Of a stretch of 64,000 nt of DNA, positions 58,767-64,000 are shown piece by piece (the stretch's first letter is position 1; each line of letters opens with the position of its first letter). This stretch comes from Carnegiea gigantea (taxonomy: Eukaryota > Streptophyta > Magnoliopsida > Caryophyllales > Cactaceae): positions 62,001 to 126,000 of the forward strand of contig JAKOGI010001178.1 in the NCBI GenBank assembly GCA_029747015.1, written 5' to 3'. The notes beneath the pieces were generated by a model. It saw only the letters and a program-made list of their open reading frames with translations. It searched no databases and was not told where the DNA came from. Both the position numbers and the translations under genes were made by a program.

Positions 58767-58777
58767 GGTATCAGAGG
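58766..58777 (+). other. Primer-binding-like site after right-arm LTR
   Basis: GGGTATCAGAGG differs by one or two bases from the tRNA-Met complement TGGTATCAGAGC and marks the likely LTR end. Confidence 0.5.
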
Positions 58778-58999
58778 TAATACTTTCCATATAATAGAAT
58801 ATTGTCACAGTGACATTGACATTAAAAGGCTCAAAAATCTGGTAGAGTGAGGTGAAGACCTTCTTTGGAGCATTTGCGAGATAGGATGGTCATTACCTAT
58901 ATGTCTTTAAGCATGCGAGCTCTAGAGTAGAATTTTGTATAGGAAAGTCCTCTCTACTTCTTCTTGCCTCTACTATGGTTTCTAAGGAATTTAGAGGAG

Positions 59000-59517
59000 A
59001 CCTTTGATTCAGACAGTCTATAAAGATTACATTTCTAGTGTTTAGTCATCCCTAGAAGCTCCCTCAATTCATCAACTATCATCTCAATCCTAACAGCATT
59101 GACTAAAATATGATTAGCATATTCAGTTTACAAGATGTCTCATTCCTTAAGTTTATATGAGGTAAGATAATACAATCGGGATATACTTTATCCTATAAAT
59201 CAAACGAAGTTTTACATCTGAATTTTTTCAACTTTTCCTAAATAGAGAACATGTTATTCTTAAAACTCCATACCAACCTTTTCATAAGAGGGAAAACTTC
59301 TTCCCTTAAGTGATCTTTGGCAATAAGAGCAATATTAGTTTCTTCTTCTTTATCCCTGATTCTTTGTTCATAGAGATTGAGAATCTTCTTTAGTCATATC
59401 TATAGTTTTGGGAAGAGACTTCTGTTTGATTTTGGCTTCCTTTATTCTTTTAGAAACAATGTTGGAACTTTCTCTATGCGTAGGTCTCTTGTTAGCCTCT
59501 ATTTCTTTTCTATGGTG
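59000..59517 (-). pseudogene. Unassigned ORF remnant downstream of copia RNase H (possible env-like)
   Basis: Minus-strand sequence stays open from 59517 to 59370 (KRIKEAKIKQKSLPKT, basic). In other frames coding-like text (VFPLMKRLVWSFKNNMF, DKVYPDCIILPHINLRN) continues with several stops to about 59050. It lies between RNase H and the expected 3' LTR. Sirevirus copia elements often carry an additional, envelope-like ORF there. Identity is by position only; I do not recognise the sequence. Confidence 0.3.
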
Positions 59518-59899
59518 AAAGAGAGTGTATGAAGAAGATTAGGGTTAAGAACCATAAGAGTTGTGTATGTATGTGTGTGAAAGAAAGGGGGGGCTAGGGT
59601 TGATATCAAAGTCAATGGTGGAAAACATAGGTGATGGGTTAGGTACAAAGGAAGCAAGCTAAGATAGTTGTTGATGTAGACCAATAAGAAAACATGCAAT
59701 AAAAATGACTGTAAGTGGCAAATGCTTGTCCTTTCAAAAAAACTTAATTCAATTCAATTTTGAGAAAAATGTGGAATCTAAAATTTTGGAATTCAATTTC
59801 CAAGGAATTATTTAGAAGCCTCAATATAGCTACTAATCATTAATTAACTAGACCAGGAGCCCAAATTGATATGGCTCAATAATGTTTAGAGTCCACAAA

Positions 59900-60271
59900 A
59901 CATTTTGTGACACTAAATGTGGTCAATGGATAATCCATAATCAAAGTCTCTTATCTAGCGCTCCTTCAAAAAATATCCCAATGTTTCTCAGTTATTGCGA
60001 TGTCTAAAGCAATTGACCACAACAAGCTCTTAATGTTATGTGTACTGCTTCTATAGTCGATAGAGCCACCGAATACTATTTTTAGAGTACCATGACATAA
60101 CTAATTAACCAAAAAAGTGGCATGACCCTAAGGCACTATTATGTTGACATCAGAGTACCCCACAAGCTCAAAGCTATCTTTTTTTGAATGTCAGAGACCA
60201 AGTTTAAGAGTCCCTAGTAGGTGTATAAGTATCGTTTTTATCGTATTGAGGTGTAACTCCTTAATTGCTGG
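59900..60271 (-). pseudogene. Sirevirus-like RNase H remnant
   Basis: A minus-strand stretch near 60075-60010 reads SVALSTIEAVHITLRACCGQLL, matching the copia RNase H core (VALST.EAEY.A...C..Q.LW). The first acidic residue context is partly kept and Tyr of EAEY is changed. Stops surround it. Confidence 0.65.
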
Positions 60272-61130
60272 TTAAAATCTTGCATGGAGGCACATGCTAA
60301 ACATTTTATCTAGTATGCTTGTAGTTAGATACAACAAAGATCCAATCATGCCTCTGTATATCTGCTCTAAGACTACTTTTGCACTCTGATCGTTGTCAAT
60401 GTTGCATGTAGTCGACATAAAAGTTTTGGACAACTTACAACTTGACATGTTGAACTTCTTGAGTAATTCCTTAATATATGGACTGGCTAAGGAAGATGCC
60501 TTGATTTGCAACCTAAAGAAGAAGTTTAATTCTCACAGATGGCTCCTCTTGAACTTTTTGCTCACAAAATAAGAGAATGCCTGACATAAATCAATTTACT
60601 AGCTCCAAATACAATGTCATCAACAATAATTTAAAATGTAAGAAGTCCTTGACTTTGGATTTTATGAACAAACTATTATCAATTTTACCTCTTTTGAAAC
60701 CATGACGAAGTAGAAAATAACTCCATCTCTTATATTAACCTCAAGGAGCTTGTTCAAGTCTGTATAGTGCTTTGTGATGTTTGTACGCATGATCAGGCTT
60801 CTCTAAGTTTCTAAAGCTAGGAGGTTGGTCAACATCTCCTCTTATAAGTGTCCATTTGAAAGGACATATTTCCCATCCTTCTGATACAATTTAATATCCA
60901 TCAAAGATGCTAATGTAAGAGATCTGATGGCTTCAAGTCTGGAGTTAAGATTTATTGTAATCTATTTCTTTTTGATAGTTTCCTTCTACTACGAGTTTAA
61001 TTTTATTTCTAACAACCAACCCAGCCTCATCTAATTTATTTCTAAATGTCATTTTGATTCTATAATAGGGTGATTTCTAGGTTTTCTGGTCTAAGTTCAT
61101 ACTTTGTTTCTTGCAAACCCATTTAGCTCA
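60272..61130 (-). pseudogene. Sirevirus-like reverse transcriptase remnant
   Basis: The frame 60511-60272 contains SPYIKELLKKFNM, then PMSTTC-like STTCNIDNDQ and YRGMIGSLLYLT, the RT-to-RNase H linker. Upstream, near 60630-60600, IVDDIVFGAS is the YVDD box with Tyr changed to Ile. Upstream to about 61130 further RT motifs are scattered in different frames. Confidence 0.72.
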
Positions 61131-61423
61131 TTTTGTATGGCTATGATGCAGTCAACATCATCTAAAGCCTTTGAAGGACTCTTAGGTTCAATGAGTGCTA
61201 CAAATGAATGAAATGCACATAATTTTTTAAGAGAATTGCTTGACCACTACAAATATCATACATTACATTTTCAGTTGGGTAAGTAGATTGGTATTTGAAC
61301 CCTCCGTTTGGCTTATGCAACTATTCACTCAAAGTAGTTGCATAATTAAAACCTTAGGCACCTTGATCTCTTGCTCGAAGTTATCTCTATGACTGCGATC
61401 CTTTTGAATCACAAGTTAAGATT

Positions 61424-61463
61424 CTTCTTCTTCTTCTTCTTCTTCTTCTTCTTCTTCTTCTTC
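61424..61463. repeat. (TTC)n microsatellite
   Basis: About 13 TTC/CTT triplets, which on the coding (minus) strand would encode a GAA/Glu run in the integrase-RT linker. Confidence 0.95.
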
Positions 61464-62328
61464 ATTTGAAATTCTTTAAAAGAAGATGAGCTAATACAAC
61501 CATCATTATTTTTATCAAATATAATATAAGTACACTGTTTAATAATTCTGTGCTCTTATTGTTAACTCAATCATGAGTATCCCATAAAAATACCTTCCTC
61601 AGTCTTGGCATAAAATTTGCCAAGATTGTTCTTATGATTGTCATGGATATAATATTTGCCACCAAAAGATTTGAATTAAGATACATTTGGCTTCTATCCT
61701 TTGAGCTCATGAGGACTTTTCTTGAGAATTGATTTAATCAAGTATCTATTAAGAATAGTGTTTGTTGTGCTTACTGCTTTAGTCTAGAAAGATTTTGGAA
61801 GGTCATTATCATAGATCATCATCCTTGTCATATTTTCAAGGGTTCTATTCTTCCTTTCAACCATTCCACTTTTGTTGTGGAGTTCTTAGAGTTGAATAGT
61901 TAGAAGATATACCATGTTTCTCCTAATACTCAATGAAATCTTCCTAATCAAGACTCACTCTCCTGATAAGTTCTACTAGTAGCCACTGTCGCATACTTTG
62001 AAACCTACACTTGTTTGATTAGTCTAACAAATTCCCTAAAGGTTGTGGTTTTGTTGTTCGTGAACAAAGTCCATGTTTAATTAGAATAATTATCAATAAT
62101 AATAAAAACATATTTGGTCCCACTTAGACTTTGAATCCTAGTAGGACCACACAAATCCATATGTAATAGGCTAAGAAGTCTGGAGGTTGATACACTTTTA
62201 ATTGATTTAAAGAAAGTTCTGCCTTGCTTACCTCTAATACATATATTGTAGACTCCATCTTTGGTGAACTTATGCTTGGGTAGTCCTCTAACTAGTTCAT
62301 GTTTAGCAGGTTTATCAATGGTTTGCAT
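61464..62328 (-). pseudogene. Sirevirus-like integrase remnant
   Basis: The minus frame 62328-62077 reads KHKFTKDGVYNIC (linker to the zinc-binding finger), then SVSTSRLLSLLHMDLCGPTR with the first catalytic Asp (LLHMDL.GP), and TKYVFIIIDNYSN where the family has VDDYSR. Downstream, 62070-61600 holds the rest of the core in broken frames. Confidence 0.78.
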
Positions 62329-63170
62329 GTTTATATGATCACGTCTTGTATATCAAAGCCAACATTCATTATGACATACATTAAGGCATGCAAGATTCTT
62401 GGCTTTGATTCATCTAATGCATTACTAATTATGGGCCAAGAGAGTGTGGCTTTTCTAGTGTCAGAGTTGATGACATTGCATTTTGATGATGTGAATATAA
62501 CTTTATTTCCTTTGTCGCACATTTGGGTCTCACTGAATAGAATAAAATTTAGTCTACTAATTGAATGCACATTATTAGGAGGAGTGAAGAGATTTTTATC
62601 GACTTTAGCACAACCAATGATGTGCCCTTTGCTTTTGTCTTCAATATAACTTTTCCTTCATGTTTTATCTTTTCTTTCATCATTTATCTGGATCTTTATG
62701 AGTAGTGATGCATTACTGGACATGTGCCTAGAGCATCCGTTGCCCACATATCTGATGTGATCTTCTATTTTAAGCATACTTGTAAAATAAAAATCAAAGA
62801 TTTCTACAAACTTTGACTCAGGTAGGGTCCTCAGTTAGAGAGCATAACTATATCTGCTTTCCTTGGGCACACAAGTTTTTTTCTCTATTCTTCCATGATA
62901 TGAAGTACTTAGGTTGCTCTAACTTCTATGGGTAGAGTGCCCATGAATACCCATGGGATGTCTAGAGTTTCTTGATGTAACATAAGAGTTTGTATGACTA
63001 GGATATGCTTGTTAATAATCAAATTTGTGGTAACCTTCTCTAAAGTTAGACCCTTTATGATATCCTCTACAATATCTAGGGTTTCCATAACTCCTTTCAA
63101 AGTTAAGTTTTCCATTATATCCCATGTGATGTCCGGAGTGATTCTAACTTCATTTGAAGTTAGTACTACT
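62329..63170 (-). pseudogene. Sirevirus-like gag end, protease and GAG-pre-integrase (decayed)
   Basis: No single frame is intact. By colinearity this should contain the gag C-terminus, the protease and the GAG-pre-integrase domain. A repeated TCTAGGGTTTC/…ATGTCTAGAG motif (62940-63200) encodes short degenerate repeats on the minus strand. I did not find a clear DSG box. Confidence 0.45.
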
Positions 63171-63452
63171 TTAATATACCATGTGATAGTCAGGGTTTCT
63201 TTGTTCTCTTTTAACATAGTTCATTTTATCTCTTTGAGGCTTCCCTGAATTTTTAAGCTTACTAGCTATAGAAGTCATAGGTTTATCCTGATTGTTCTCT
63301 TGTGTACTTTTCTTCACTAAGAAGTTTTTGTAAACCCTTTTTTCACTTTGTGGATCATAGCCTAGACCCTCTTTGTTGAATACTACATGTTTAGAGCTAA
63401 TCAATCTTTCTAAATTTTCTTGTACTGTAAAGAATTCTGAAAAAGTTTTCAA
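63171..63452 (-). pseudogene. Sirevirus-like gag C-terminal fragment
   Basis: The 93-codon open frame reads FFTVQENLERLISSKHVVFNKEGLGYDP, resembling the SIRE/Opie gag segment preceding the zinc knuckle region ('L..LLS.QR..F.K.GLGY.P'), then a basic KNFLVKKST stretch. The rest of gag lies right of 63452 in broken frames and beyond the window. Confidence 0.68.
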
Positions 63453-64000
63453 AATTGTTTCATTTTCTTATTTCAACCTTTCCACCCATCTTTAGCAACA
63501 TGGACCCTCTTTTTTTTAATAAAATGTTTACAAAGATCATAGAGAAAGTGCTATTCATTTGGGCCAGCATCCAAATACCTTCTTATCATCAAATTCTTTT
63601 TTAGAGTCTTTGCATTTCGCTAAAAACTCTTTGGAAACTTCTAGTCCATGAAGTTTTCTGATTTCTAAAACTTCCGTTTTTTTCTCCGGAGACTCAACAT
63701 TTTCACAAGGGACTTGATTTTGGATTGATGAGAGACTTCACTATTCATTTGATGCATTATAAGTTTAATAAGATGATCTTTCGAAAGAATTTGAAGTTGA
63801 AGTTGTACTTGTTTAGATTTTTTACTCTCTATTTAGCTGTTTCACTTTCTTCATAGCTTGTGTCTAAGGGTTAGCCCACCATGAGGCAAAGATTAGCTTT
63901 CTCATCACTGTCATCTTCTTTATCACTAGAGTCACTATCATTTTAAGCAATTAATATTGCCATCTTTTCATCCCCTTTCAAGTCTTATTTCTTAATGGCT

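Larger units (their letters stand above)
59860..64000 (-). mobile_element. Sirevirus-like Ty1/copia, minus strand, runs off the window
   Basis: Colinear minus-strand pieces give gag C-terminal part (63452-63171), GAG-pre-integrase/integrase (62328-62077 and onward), RT (about 61100-60540), RT end and linker (60511-60272) and RNase H (about 60130-59930). Amino-acid patterns such as FNKEGLGY(D/N)P in gag and YRGMIGSLLYLT resemble the SIRE/Opie group. Frames are broken throughout, and no LTR could be assigned. Sequence continues past 64000. Confidence 0.75.

Noticed and set aside
62299..62649. 116-codon plus-strand frame
   Set aside because: It is antisense to decayed copia integrase/linker sequence.

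Overview
This window is nuclear DNA of a flowering plant, most likely a eudicot. It is AT-rich and gene-poor, with long (TA)n tracts, Ty1/copia and Ty3/gypsy retroelements, miniature DNA transposons and an old integrated pararetrovirus. Nothing in it is bacterial or organellar. I could not narrow it to a species. The only intact host gene I can support is a single-exon calmodulin-like (CML45/46/47-type) calcium sensor at 51665-52249 (+). Almost everything else is nested, decaying mobile DNA.

Layout: 1-3.6 kb holds two gypsy-type LTR-like remnants and an 88-bp tandem duplication. A Tourist-like MITE (3918-4115) and a hAT-like MITE with an 8-bp target duplication (5205-5804) follow. A CACTA-like non-autonomous element with subterminal repeats probably spans about 6901-10240. 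From 11707 to 22209 lies a minus-strand copia element with LTRs and a perfect TGTTT target duplication. Its interior is largely occupied by plus-strand copies of a related copia, arranged head to tail (internal-LTR-internal-LTR-internal). A Tourist/Harbinger-like element (24381-25820) comes next.

From about 26.1 to 33.06 kb there is a minus-strand endogenous caulimovirid. Its order is tRNA-Met primer site, coat protein and zinc knuckle, probable movement protein, protease, reverse transcriptase, RNase H, then an unidentified ORF. That order resembles cavemo-/solendoviruses. It is broken by many stops and frameshifts, by a 1-kb MITE between RT and RNase H, and by a patchwork filler sequence.

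From 35452 to 42117 is a full-length minus-strand copia, interrupted inside integrase by a 1.4-kb gypsy-type solo LTR with a perfect ATGTT target duplication. Next come a LINE endonuclease fragment and a decayed gypsy gag (42.5-45.2 kb), and a hAT-like element (46859-48650) containing two further MITEs. The CML gene follows. Then a Tork/Tnt1-like copia derivative (52724 to about 55417) keeps LTRs, primer site, gag and protease start but no integrase, RT or RNase H, and sits in a (TA)n tract. An inverted pair of copia-type LTRs occupies 56.3-58.8 kb. A decayed Sirevirus-like copia on the minus strand (about 59.0-64.0 kb) runs off the right end.

The genes do not form a pathway; the logic of the window is insertion into insertion. 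The most unusual points are the head-to-tail copia units sharing the same disabling mutations, the gag-only copia derivative, the caulimovirid gene order with its templated filler junction, and a GC-rich palindrome containing a G-box (CCACGTGG) that recurs in otherwise unrelated LTRs.
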